In this document: piece by piece, positions 25,301 through 35,475 of the stretch
Layout: each line of letters starts with the position of its first letter
Position numbering within the stretch: position 1 is the first letter of the stretch
Origin: Plantago major
Taxonomy: Eukaryota; Streptophyta; Magnoliopsida; Lamiales; Plantaginaceae
Assembly (NCBI GenBank): GCA_026545765.1
Contig: CM048843.1
Coordinates: 18,009,200-18,073,199, forward strand
DNA length: 64,000 nucleotides
Direction: 5' to 3'
Translations under genes and position numbers: made by a program
The notes under the pieces: model-generated
The model's input: the letters and a program-made list of their open reading frames with translations, nothing else
Databases searched by the model: none
Told to the model about the DNA's origin: nothing

Positions 25301-26411
25301 GTGGACGAGACGATGTAATCTTTGGGTTTGGACCCTGGGACAGAAGGGGAGGGATGAATGATAGGAATGAACAATGAATGTGGTGTGGCGAAGGCGCAGT
25401 GACCGGAGCTATGGACAATGAAGGTGATACTGTGGATCTGGGCGATGATGAAATCCATGGATCTTGGGGTTTGATTGATATTTGTGAAACTAGGTTTAAT
25501 GAAGGATAAAGTAAAATTTTGTATATAATTAAATGTAATTTACTTTATTTAATTAATTTAATAGGGATATAGTTGTAAATTCATATTATAGAATTATAAT
25601 ATAATTAAATATAATGTAAATTGCTAGATCGTACCAATGCCACGAGGCAAACATCTAACGGAGACCTGTATTTAGGTCGGTACGAAGCCGACTTGAAAAT
25701 AGAAAAGCCCTAGTAAATATTGTAGAAACCTTTGGAAATCTTTTTAGTTTTTGTCTTTTTCCAGATGATTGGAAAATGTGAAATTCTTGGGAAAGACCAG
25801 TCTCTAACTCTCGACTAAACATGAGGAAAAACTACATTCTATGAACATCTTTTTAAAGCTACACTATCCACTCAAGTGTTTCCTAACGACACGTACATGA
25901 GAAACTGGTTTTTGCATTAGACCGACTCACTCAGCCACACCCCAACTCTAAAGCGCAAACACCTTTTGCTTTAGTGTCTGCAAATCTTGGTCTGTATTCT
26001 TTGCTTGTGGATGAAACAAACTATATATCCTAATCATCTTGATTTAAACAGATGGAGGCAATTGAGAAACATTGTTTTATTCCAAGGGACATAAGAAGCA
26101 AAGGGGAAGCTGATGAAGATAAAAAGTTGACAACCCCCTCTTATATTACAAGCTTCAGGGTAGGAGAAATAGAAGTTCGTGTCAATACCCCTGCACATTC
26201 TGCTGTCATTACTCCAGTGATATTTGATTTAGATGATGAGGATCCTGTCAATAAAGAAACCTCAACTCCTGAAAAGATGGAAGTGAGGGACTGCTACAGC
26301 TCAGTTTTGAGTGAAGAGGAGGAATTTGCTGGTTGTATAGTGGAGGATTCTGAGGAGGAAAGTGGGAGAGATGGCATCAGACGTACCAGGTGTATCTCAG
26401 ACATTGATTGA
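16388..26411 (+). CDS. ULP2-type SUMO protease (SENP/Ulp1 family, SPF1/SPF2-like)
   Basis: Fifteen exons join in frame to a 776-residue protein: 16388-16598, 17606-17814, 17985-18069, 18173-18210, 18740-18928, 19026-19101, 19265-19373, 20490-20630, 20732-20932, 21018-21073, 21160-21253, 22793-22874, 23253-23360, 23562-23933, 26052-26411. The peptidase C48 domain covers about residues 335-535, with the expected catalytic set His422 (LHWS), Asp455 (HMDS), Gln501 and Cys507 (PQQENLSDCG). The layout, with long N- and C-terminal extensions around a central protease, fits plant ULP2A/ULP2B (SPF2/SPF1), which remove SUMO from nuclear proteins. The N-terminus is Lys/Arg-rich; the tail is acidic and has a candidate SUMO-interacting motif (VIFDLDDED) encoded by the last exon. 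Intron 10 appears to use a GC donor. Intron 14 holds a Mutator-like element. Exon borders are my reading and were not aligned to transcripts. Confidence 0.93.
24691..25710. mobile_element. Non-autonomous Mutator-like element (MULE) in intron 14 of the SUMO protease gene
   Basis: A 1,020-bp element is bounded by perfect 9-bp target duplications (tagtaaata at 24682-24690 and 25711-25719), the size typical of Mutator. The terminal inverted repeats are about 75 bp (24691-24765 and 25636-25710), start gggcttttctatt and agree at roughly 85% of positions. There is no transposase. The centre (about 25255-25470) is richer in G and C than the AT-rich surroundings and might be a captured host fragment. 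Confidence 0.92.
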
Positions 26412-26645
26412 ATTGTTCCTGATTGTGAAGCTATGTTGACAAGTCCGATTTGCTGGCCAATAGCCAAGGAAGACATACATTTTGACATCTGTGATTAGAG
26501 CGTGTACATAAACAAGATGGCATTACTGATTACGGAATAGGTTTTTGATATCTGATGCATGTAATTGTTCTAGCAAGACGTTGAGTGATTAACTTGGAAA
26601 CAGTGCATTGAGGCTCGAATGTTGTTATCATCTTTAAAAATGTCT
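26412..26645 (+). other. 3' UTR region of the SUMO protease gene
   Basis: The sequence between the stop codon and the CACTA element is likely 3' UTR. I cannot assign a polyadenylation site. The inserted element begins 235 bp past the stop, so it may lie within or just beyond the transcribed end. Confidence 0.45.
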
Positions 26646-27355
26646 CACTACAAGAAAAAGGGCAAAAGGGCCTTCAATAACACTTATTTTCGTTGGTGAA
26701 ATCATTTTTTTGGTTGCATAAATTTTTTTCCAATGGATATTTGCGATATTTGTGTTGTCAAAATGGGATTCGATCTATCACCCCATGCTTGTACCTCTAA
26801 CTTTTTTACCACTCAAACACCTTATAACTATTATATATATATATATAGTTAGCTATTTTTTGGATCATCACTATTCGATTTGTGATCGATTGGTTAAGAT
26901 TTTTGTGAACACATTAAACATATCTTTTTACTATTTCATTATTTAGTTAAACAAATATTTATATTTTCTAAATCTTCCCTATTGAAATTGCATCAAATTT
27001 ACAACTGTTCATTAAATAATTTCAACAACGAAATTTCCAACGAAATTTTTGTTGGTGAGAAAAATTTTCAACGGATATTCCGTTGGTGTTTATAGTGGTT
27101 AAACCCAAAATTTAGTACCAACGAAATAGTGACGGAACACTATATTTGTTGGAAACCCAAAAAACTTTCTGCAACGGAATACCAACAGAATTACAACCAA
27201 AAATCGAATTTGATGGTGGTTTGTTGGTAATTCGTCGCTAATCATGTATAATTTTTTCTCAAGAAAAATTTTGTTGGTGTTTCGTTGATAATCTGTTGCT
27301 GAATGGCGACGAACTCAATTTCCGTTGGAAAGACACCGCTGAATTTTTTGTAGTG
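26646..27355. mobile_element. Small non-autonomous CACTA element
   Basis: It starts with cactacaagaaaaa and ends with ttttttgtagtg, the inverted CACTA terminus. The interior has many copies, in both directions, of a subterminal motif of the form cgttggt/accaacg, as expected for transposase binding sites. There is no coding capacity in its 710 bp. The 3-bp flanks are tct and tat, so the target duplication is imperfect. Confidence 0.85.
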
Positions 27356-27764
27356 TATGTTCCGTTGAACTTATTCTGCTTTAAGATCGATTACAGAATT
27401 TACCAGATGTAAACCCTGGTCTTGAATGTAATTATTTTATGAATGTGTAGGCCAAATTTAACCAATCTGTAAAAGTGATAAGCTATTTACTGTGGCATGT
27501 GTCTCATCCACCAGGAACAAAAAACCTGAAGGGTTGGCAATAAAAATAAGCGCCGCTGGGACTTGTTGATTAACTTGGGGCCAACCACATATAGATTCGT
27601 GACCTAGACTAATCTGTTTTATGTGCGGTATAAATGGTTACATAATTTGTTTTTCCTTTTTGGTGTGTAGTTATCTTGCGTTAATGTAAAATATGCAATA
27701 TAATTTGTTTTTACTTTTCCTTTTTGATTCGACTTTGACAGCAAATTATTTTTAAACTATAATA

Positions 27765-28021
27765 CTTCCTTCATTTCAGAGAAAGTGTTATATTTTGACT
27801 TTGACCGGTTAACTGTCTTCGAGTTTGACCACAAATTTCTCATAAACGATAATAGTAAATAATTTAATAAAATCATATAATAAAATTTTAATTACTAAAT
27901 TTTCATTATATAATTTTAATAATTTATTTATTAATATCGTTTAAGAGTAAATTGTGGTCAAACGCGGAGACATTTGACCGCAGAATAGTAAAATGTAACA
28001 CTTTTTCTGAAATGTAGGGAG
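27765..28021. mobile_element. Stowaway-type MITE
   Basis: A 257-bp element flanked by TA on both sides. The left end (cttccttcatttcagagaaa) and the right end (ctttttctgaaatgtagggag) form an inverted repeat, extended inward by tattttgactttgacc versus ggtcaaacg. These are features of Tc1/mariner-derived Stowaway elements. Confidence 0.85.
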
Positions 28022-28820
28022 TAGTAAATAATTTAATGAAAATATAAAACCTTACTACTACTTAGATGGGCATTTTTACATGAATGAGTAGGAACTTCAT
28101 TAGTAATCTTTATAGATGGATTAAAAAAACTAATATATATTAGTACATGTTATTCCTAAAAACATGTATCAGTGTTATTCATACACTAAAATAATATTGA
28201 TGTCATTATAAAACATTATACAACCTATACTTGTGAATATCAGTCGGTCTTTTGGATCCCTCATTAATGCAAGTCCTTTCGAGTACTTTGTTTTTTATAT
28301 TATACTTGAACAATATATATATGAGATTACATCTTGTATAGTATACTGGGAGATTGGTTGTCTTTATGCAAAGACGGGACATGAAATATTTGAGGGACTA
28401 TGCCTTTAGAGGAACCCTAGTCCTCTGCACTCCTCCCTGCCTTTGGATGAACATGAAGTTGAGGGACTATGCCTCTTACGCAATGATAACAAGGTTATTC
28501 TAAAAGACCACATTATATGCTTGTGAGAGAGAAACAATAATAACAGTTCAACAAATAAAAGACCACAGTTATAAGCTTGTGACACAAACAATAGTACTTT
28601 ATACCTTCCTATAAAAACTTCTTAGATTTGATTCTTTTTCGAATTTGACACTGCAATTGATTTACTTCCATAATTTTATTCTATGATATATTTACAGTTT
28701 AAGATTAAATCGTAGTCAAAGTTGGAAAATGTTGACTGCGAAAAGTCAAAATGAGACATTTGATCTGCGACGGAGGAAGTATATAGCATGTAAGTTGTTT
28801 TCCATGAAAAATCAAAAAAA
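28022..28820. other. Intergenic with a second truncated MITE end
   Basis: No gene is visible. Near 28710-28782 the motifs gtcaaagttgg, gttgactgcg and cgacggaggaagta form the right end of another Stowaway-like MITE with no recognisable left end. Confidence 0.5.
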
Positions 28821-28892
28821 GGGGCATTCCGAGAATCGAACTCGGGACCTCTCGCACCCAAAGCGAGAATCATACCACTAGACCAAATGCCC
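28821..28892 (-). tRNA. tRNA-Pro (UGG), copy 1
   Basis: The 72-nt minus-strand sequence folds as a tRNA. The acceptor stem is GGGCATT with AATGCCC plus a discriminator C. The anticodon stem CTCGC/GCGAG encloses TTTGGGT with anticodon TGG. The T-arm has GTTCGATTC. A run of T on the minus strand follows directly and serves as polymerase III terminator. Confidence 0.95.
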
Positions 28893-29761
28893 AACTCCAT
28901 CCTAAATACTTCTTGTCGGTAATCATAAATTAGAAAATGTATAGATACAAGTAAATACAAGCAAAATTTACATCAGAGGCTCATTTGCCTCGACGAACAC
29001 CGCACTGAATATTTTCGTTAGGTGCTATCAATGTGCGTTTAGTAGGATATATTATGCTGGATTATTCCATACAATGATACACAATAAGTAAGATTTAGTC
29101 TGCAGTTTACTGAATTTCGGGCCAATTAATATTTATATGTCGGATCCATATATAAGCAATATTACAAATCTAAAGTTTTGAGCATGTATTCCGGTTTGTA
29201 TGAATTTTAACATCTAAGATTGGGGTCATATCTCTTACTCAACTTCAAACTTTCCGAATCAACTAATCAGAAAGTGTTTGATAGAAATAAATAATCAAAA
29301 TGTAGCTGCAAATCTATTTGAAGATCATTCATAATCAGAACATGACACCTTCACAACACATTGTGAAAGTAATATACGCTATATATATTCACTCCTTTTT
29401 CAATCTAACTTTCAGAAGTAATCCAAAATTATTTTCAAACCAGATTAATGTTTATCATCAAAACAAATGATTAGTAATCTTTCAACAGATGATAAAAAAA
29501 CAAACCTGCTTAGCCTTGTAGCCTAGACGAAGGGGCTTAGCCTTGTAACCTCAGAAACTATACCAAGTTGCTATATAGCAGAAAAGTAATTCTAGCATTC
29601 ATAGCTAGTGCTCAAAAGACTAGTGAAACAAGATTAATTACTGGTATATCAATACAAAGTATTCAACAGCTATCTTGACTTTCACTATAAATTTGACAAG
29701 AAAGAAAAAAAATTATAAGTGCAGCAACTAAGGCAATGTATTCAATAGTCGTGTTGTCGAT
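28893..29761. other. Intergenic, no gene seen
   Basis: AT-rich sequence; the part next to 29761 is probably the 3' UTR of the B3 gene on the minus strand. A short direct repeat (cttagccttgtagcctagacg, with a second partial copy) lies at about 29510-29550. Confidence 0.4.
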
Positions 29762-30550
29762 TCAAGTGAGGAGAGCAAAGTGAAGCTCTTGTTGAACCCG
29801 GAATGCCCACAGCTCCACATCCATCCCGGCCTTGAGTCCGTTTTTCTTGACGACATCCTTCCACTGTCCTTTGAGCACGTAAATCCAGCAGGTTTTCATC
29901 TCCCACCTAGACAAAGAGACCTTGATTTGTTCCAATGATGGCTGTAGAAGATTCACCTCAAGGATATTACATTTAGTCCTTTCATTGCGACTGTGAATAC
30001 TCTTCTTCTCATCCTTGGTCAAGAAGTCATCACATGTAATACTATTTAAAGGAATCGACAGACGATTATGATTATCGCTCACATCAGTGTTGTATAAATT
30101 CTTCTTTATAACCATCTGCATCTGATCCCATGACGTTATAGCACCATTGGATAATTCTGTAATCTTGTTCAAGAACGATTCACGCAAATCTGGAGAAATC
30201 GAGATCTCCTTGTTCAACTTGATCACTAACTTCAGCCTCGGTTTCTTGTTTTCTTTCTGATCACATGCCCCCGGATTATACTGCTTCTGTATTTCTACCT
30301 TCTGTTCTTCAAATTTCTTTTCGATAATCCTTCTTTTCTTGATAGGCGCAGTCATGGAATCAGTGACATTGTTGGCAGAAGGAAGCTTTCTTTTCTTGAT
30401 CGGCGCCGGAGTAGAATCGTTGACATTGTTGTGGGTGGAAGAATGCCCCTCCAACTCAGAAACACGGCAACAAACCGCAGCGAGCCAATCTAACTTGGTG
30501 GAAGTGGCAGGAAGTTGAATCACATCGAAATCCTTGAGACGAAATGTCAT
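29762..30550 (-). CDS. B3 domain-containing protein (DUF313 type)
   Basis: Single-exon gene of 262 residues. The C-terminal 100 residues (about 160-262) resemble the DUF313 class of plant B3 DNA-binding domains, with the order SIPLNSI, DDFLTKDE, PSLEQIKVSLSRW, YVLKGQWKDVV and LKAGMDVELWAFRV. The N-terminal half has two nuclear-signal-like clusters (PIKKRK at 50-54, PIKKRR at 70-74) inside a tandem 15-residue duplication (41-55 and 60-74). It is probably a nuclear DNA-binding protein; targets are unknown. The start is the first ATG after a purine-rich leader. No frame damage is seen. Confidence 0.85.
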   Translation of the reverse strand: MTFRLKDFDVIQLPATSTKLDWLAAVCCRVSELEGHSSTHNNVNDSTPAPIKKRKLPSANNVTDSMTAPIKKRRIIEKKFEEQKVEIQKQYNPGACDQKENKKPRLKLVIKLNKEISISPDLRESFLNKITELSNGAITSWDQMQMVIKKNLYNTDVSDNHNRLSIPLNSITCDDFLTKDEKKSIHSRNERTKCNILEVNLLQPSLEQIKVSLSRWEMKTCWIYVLKGQWKDVVKKNGLKAGMDVELWAFRVQQELHFALLT

Positions 30551-31325
30551 CTTTCTTCAATTTCTGAGAAGGGAAAAGAAAGAGAGAAACAGAGAAGTAT
30601 GGAATTATGGATGAATGTGTGAAATTGTTTTGGTAATGGAGAGAAACAGAGTATTAGAATTGAGAACGAGCCAATTACTTATAGGAATAGGGATTGATTT
30701 AAACTCAAATTGCCATGTTCGATTACTATTTGGATTCGCGCAAATATGGTAACTAAGATTTTCTTTAGATTCTGTTGCCTTAATTAAGTTAAGTTCTATA
30801 GGGTTTTAGCATTTTCACGAACGCGCTAATTCGTCAAGGTTCTTCAACGGCTACTTGGGATTTGAGAGCCTTGTTTTTGCAATTGTTTTGAGAGTTTGAT
30901 TTTATTTCTCTAGACTTTGAAAACAAAAATTCATACTAATAAAAAAAAAAATTGAAGAAGTTAAAAGTTTATTGAAGTAAAGATTGAAGCACCGGGAGCG
31001 CCTCACAATTCGGTAAAGCAAGAGCACAGAACTCCAACAGCCACTAATTCATAACCAGGAAATAAAAATTGTAGTAATATACTTAAGGCAGCTTATGGTC
31101 AAATTTCTAATTCTACCAAAAATGACATTTCAGTTTCTCGTCGTCTAAACTAATTTCTTTTGTTGGATCCTTTTTTCAGATGAGTAAGTCTCCTGAGAAA
31201 AATCTTATGGATACAACACTACAATTATATCTCAACATATTAGAAGTTTTACTAAGAATATCAGTGAGATACATATACATGAAAATGATATAAAATGTCC
31301 GTTCATAAAATATTATTGATATTGT
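30551..31325. other. Promoter of the B3 gene and intergenic sequence
   Basis: The first part is the likely 5' leader and promoter of the minus-strand B3 gene. From 30796 to 30880 lies one copy of a direct repeat seen again at 32818. The rest is AT-rich with no gene. Confidence 0.4.
30796..30880 (+). repeat. Direct repeat copy 1, flanking the LINE remnant
   Basis: About 80 bp starting ggttttagcattttca and ending gagagccttgttttt; it matches 32818-32893 with a handful of differences. The two copies flank the LINE fragment about 2 kb apart in the same orientation. It looks like a local duplication rather than a transposon end. Confidence 0.7.
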
Positions 31326-32590
31326 TTAAAATATTATACATATACGTAAGAAATCCACAGTATTGAAAGAGCTTAACAGTGATAATCCATGAAGCACATT
31401 TACACTGGCAGGAGAAAGATACTCAGTAGCATTTTGGAAAGCCTTGATAACAGTAGTGTTATCTCCTTCAATGATAATGTTTAACCAGCCATTTTCGATC
31501 GCAAATTTCAGACCTTCCACCACAGCAGCAGCCTCAACGTACTTTTGGTTGTAACAAATATTGAATTTTGCGATGTCACCAGGAAATTATGTTTCCGTTG
31601 TGATCGCGTGCTACCAATCCTACACCTGCCGATTTAGAAACCTTGAACAGAGCAGCATCAATGTTTATTTTAATGCAATTAACCGGCGGAGGAATCCAAG
31701 TATGTCGAAACTCAGAAGGACGCAACTGCGTGTACAAAATTTTTGCTTCCTGAAACCTGTGTATATAATCAAGTATGAACAGAACAGCTCCTTGTGGATC
31801 GGTACTCGCCTCCCCATGTACCATTAGAATACGTTGATACCAGATACCCCAACACAGACAAGCAAATTTGACAAATTGTGCAACATCTACACTAGCACGA
31901 ACCTGCTGAAACCATTCCCAGACATTAGCCACATCCATATTAATTTTATGAAATGGTAGATAAGATAATACCCAAAAAAGTCTAGCAAAATCACAATGTA
32001 GGAAAAGATGTAATGCAGATTCATCACAAGTATTACACATTGGACACACAGAAACATCAAGAACTTTTCTACGAACCAAATTATCTGTCAAAGGGAGTCC
32101 ATTACGCAAAAGTCTCCACACAAACACCTTTATTTTATTAGGAATGTTCAAACTCCAAATAAAGTTCCAGTCTAAAGAAGGACGACCATTGCTACTTTCC
32201 GGCTTAAACTGATATCTTCGATTCTTCTTTAACTTTCTGGACAAGTGGTGAGCAGATTTAACGGAATAATGCCCCGAATTAGAAAAATGCCGTACTTGAA
32301 TATCTGCTGTATCAATATGAGGAATAGGGAATACTTAAAATAAAATCAGCATCTTCCTCCCAAAATAAAGTTCTAACTACTTTTTCCTCCCAGTTATGTG
32401 TATCAGAATTAATCAAAGAAGCCACTGCAACATCACCAAAATCATACATATCAGGAGTTAAAGGCTAAGATTTGAATCTCGAGGAATCCAATTATCTTTC
32501 CAAATGCGAACATCCTCACCTCTTCCTATTCTCCACCGAAGCCCATTCTTAACCAAATCAATTGTACTACTAATACTTTTTCAAGTATAC
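31326..32590 (-). pseudogene. LINE pol remnant (zinc-binding and RNase H region)
   Basis: The minus strand encodes the end of a non-LTR retrotransposon polyprotein. First comes a segment with the motif GLRWRIGRGEDVRIWKDNWIP (near 32550). Next is a zf-RVT zinc-binding domain with C-P-M-C and H-L-F-L-H-C, then an RNase H-like domain (INIDAALF, GLVARDHNG, EGDNTTVIKAF). Stops and frame changes interrupt it, for example near 31525-31575 and above 32244. The endonuclease and reverse transcriptase core are absent. No poly-A tail or target duplication could be fixed. Plants also use such domains in host genes, but the decay argues for a dead LINE. Confidence 0.8.
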
Positions 32591-33071
32591 GATGCATTAG
32601 CATTTGGCTTAGAGTCAAGAACACTAGAGTTAGGAAAATATTTGGCCTTTAAGACTCGAGTCAAAATAGTATCCGATTCTATTTACCTAATCGACAATCT
32701 TTTGTGTTTTCATTATTGTCTCTTTAGCCAATTTTGAGCAACTTGTAGCTATTAATTTTAGTTGCAGTTCTTCATTTTAACGAGTAATGATAATTGTCCT
32801 AGTTTTCTTATGTAAATGGTTTTAGCATTTTCAAGCACGCGCCAATTCGTTAAGGTTCTTCAACGGCTACCTGGGATTAGAGAGCCTTGTTTTCTACAAA
32901 TATTTTTACAATTTTATTATATTTTTCTGAAAGTTAAAAAGATGCTTTCAAAATTTATAACAAATAAAAATCAATAATCTTAGAGTAATTCTTCCGAAGA
33001 ATCGTTTCTAAATAACTAATCTAAAAAACAATTTATTTTATTAATAAAAATATTAATCTAGGTAAGCTATA
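32591..33071. other. Intergenic; second direct repeat copy
   Basis: It contains the second copy (32818-32893) of the repeat at 30796. Otherwise AT-rich without a gene. Confidence 0.45.
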
Positions 33072-33110
33072 CTAGTGAGAGAGCACCACACTAAGAGTGG
33101 TGCCAAGTAC
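33072..33110 (-). mobile_element. Helitron-like 3' terminus 1
   Basis: On the minus strand a perfect 7-bp hairpin (GCACCAC, loop TCTTAGT, GTGGTGC) is followed within a few bases by CTAG and a flanking T. This is the 3' end structure of plant Helitrons (hairpin plus CTRR, insertion before T). No 5' TC end could be assigned. Confidence 0.5.
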
Positions 33111-33186
33111 ATTCTATAATGTCACATAAATATTTGCTATAAAAGCAATTAATATAATGTCAACTAAAATGAAGATTTAAAGAAAA

Positions 33187-33258
33187 GGGGCATTCCGAGA
33201 ATCGAACTCGGGACCTCTCGCACCCAAAGCGAGAATCATACCACTAGACCAAATGCCC
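33187..33258 (-). tRNA. tRNA-Pro (UGG), copy 2
   Basis: The 72 nt are identical to the copy at 28821-28892, with anticodon TGG. A minus-strand TTTT follows the 3' end and can terminate polymerase III. The flanks differ from those of copy 1. Confidence 0.95.
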
Positions 33259-33642
33259 AGATTGCTAAACTTTGATAAATTTATACTAAAGTATAAAATG
33301 CTTCAGTGTGTTCTTTTTTGCTTTCTACTTCCTTCGTCCTGTGAATAGGTTACAACTTCTACATTTTATAATTAAACTTTTTCAATTTTGACTATAAATT
33401 AATCTTAAATTGTAAATTTAAAATGTTCAATTTTTTATATAATGAAACTTTAGGGATTATTGGCTTGATTATTTGTTTGGTTCATAGTGTGGTTTGTAGT
33501 TTGGCTTGAACATTAAATGGTGATAAATACAAATCGTGGTTGCTCGTAATTGTGTATATATATATTGTGTGATTGAGTATTTGGGTCATTAAATGGACTC
33601 TAAGAGCGAATGCAATTTCACTTTTCATTTATTTAACACACA
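33259..33642. other. Intergenic with truncated Stowaway-like end
   Basis: Near 33326 tacttccttcgtcctgtgaa resembles a left Stowaway terminus; no right end is recognised. There is no gene. Confidence 0.4.
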
Positions 33643-33685
33643 CTAGTAATGAAGCACCGCGCTAATGCGGTGCCAAGTGCATGTA
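33643..33685 (-). mobile_element. Helitron-like 3' terminus 2
   Basis: The minus strand shows a perfect hairpin (GCACCGC, loop ATTAGC, GCGGTGC), then CTAG and a flanking T. The arrangement and the sequence inward (CACTTGGCACC) match terminus 1, so both belong to one family in the same orientation, 571 bp apart. Confidence 0.5.
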
Positions 33686-35238
33686 AATGGCATTTAAGTG
33701 ACTATATGAGAACAAATGATTTTGGTGAAACTATCAACTAAAATCACATTTTTTGTTAGTGGTGGAAGTAAAATAACATCCTCATTTGCAGCCCAAATGG
33801 TCTGGCAACAAGAGCACAAACCTTATCATGATGTGTGTTTATGGTTCAAATTTTATTTTTGCTATGTTGTGGCCGTTTGTAGTTGTATATATCAGAGTCA
33901 AAATCTATGTTTCCAATGAAAGTGAATGATATATCAATTGTAGGAGGCACTAAAGACTTTTGCAGAATTTCGAGGCACTCTAAAATCAGTAATTAAGGCG
34001 TTAGAAGTAGATACAAAAATCAATTGAAACTATACATTTAGTCATTTGCCGTAATAATACGTTACTACTATTATATACTGAAGGATCATCTCTGTCTGAG
34101 CTTGTTTCAGCCAACAGGTCATTTGATCCATATCCTCAGCTCCAAATGGACTCGCCAAATTCATCCCATCATATTCAACATGATTAGTTGTGTTGGAATA
34201 ACCATGTTATGGTCATTGTGCCAACATCCCCATTCTTTACTACAAATCGAACACTCCGGAGCCAAAGAAAAACGTGTGACATGTTAACTTCGGAAAACCT
34301 CAAGTAGCAATCAAATGGTATAAGAAGCTGATCTTATACGGTATTTATATATCACCAAAATAATTCTAACTTACAACAAAATGCATACAACATCCATAAA
34401 CACTCTTATGGAAATTGTAGATGAAATATTTAGTGAAAAGCAAATATTTTTAAAAGCAAATAACAGGATTCATTCTTGACCTCTCCTATTTATCCAGGGG
34501 TTGTTTCTGCAACCTTCTACAAATACATTTTAAAGTAGCATACTTGAGTAACTCAGGAGGGGCATCACTATGTTCTTCTCGTCATGTTTTACATATGCAA
34601 TGCAGAAGCCATAGTCCTAATTAATAGCTAAATCTGCAACAGGGCTATAAGCTAGATTTAGGATTGTTGCAGTTGAATATATGGCATCAGTTCTCTATTT
34701 ATATACTGGGTATAGAGATTCTAATGCTAATTTATATGAATACCCATAGTGAGAGCGTAGGTTCAAATAGAGTCCATCAAATTGAATTTTAATTTCCCAT
34801 TTCAAAATTTCAGAAGTTATATGTTAACGAACCTTGCGATGATTTCGACCTCCCGCCTGAATACTGCAAACTAATGCCACTTTTTTCCGTTGAGCATCTT
34901 TTGTAGTGTGCAATTAGTCATGTAGCTCAAAGGAAGAAAAATCCATAAAATAAATCCAAGTAAAGCTAACTCAAGAGAACCAATGGGTATACAATTAACA
35001 CTATATAGAACCAACAATTTCAATCTCCATACTCTCACGGATGATGTGAAATAAAGATGAAGAGTTTTTGTCAATTTGACAATGTGTTTAACAAACCATG
35101 TGGTCTAATTATTGGATTTTTTTTTTAAAACCCTTTCAATTGCCTCTATGAAGAGACGAGCCTCAAGACACAGTACCTGAGCTATAACAAAGAAAGGCTA
35201 AACTTGTTCAGTTTCAATACAGAACCTGTTCTAGGAAC
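33686..35238. other. Intergenic, no gene seen
   Basis: AT-rich sequence. Short open frames here show no family features. The stretch may include the body of the second Helitron-like element, but no 5' end is clear. Confidence 0.35.
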
Positions 35239-35475
35239 TTGTACCTCCCACCTGAACGTGAACCAAAACCAAAAACTAATGCTCAACCTCAACCAATCCC
35301 GTTTGACGGTTATAATCCTTACAGTCGTCCGCCTCCACATATGGGATACAAAAATCCTTACTATCATCAGCTACATGCACAACAAGGGTATGTATACGAT
35401 CATCCTCTCTATCTACATCCTCACTACTCGGGTTATGGATATGATCTTCGTCGGCTATTACTTTCTAATTATTGA
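35239..35475 (+). other. Tyr/Pro/His-rich open frame, unassigned
   Basis: A 78-codon open frame is strikingly rich in Tyr, Pro and His (for example YNPYSRPPPHMGYKNPYY), unlike random AT-rich sequence. It might be an exon or pseudo-exon of a gene with a low-complexity tail. I do not recognise a family, and no neighbouring exon is clear. Confidence 0.3.

Noticed and set aside
28676..28960. 94-residue minus-strand open frame over the tRNA
   Set aside because: It translates the tRNA-Pro gene itself; a shadow, not a protein.
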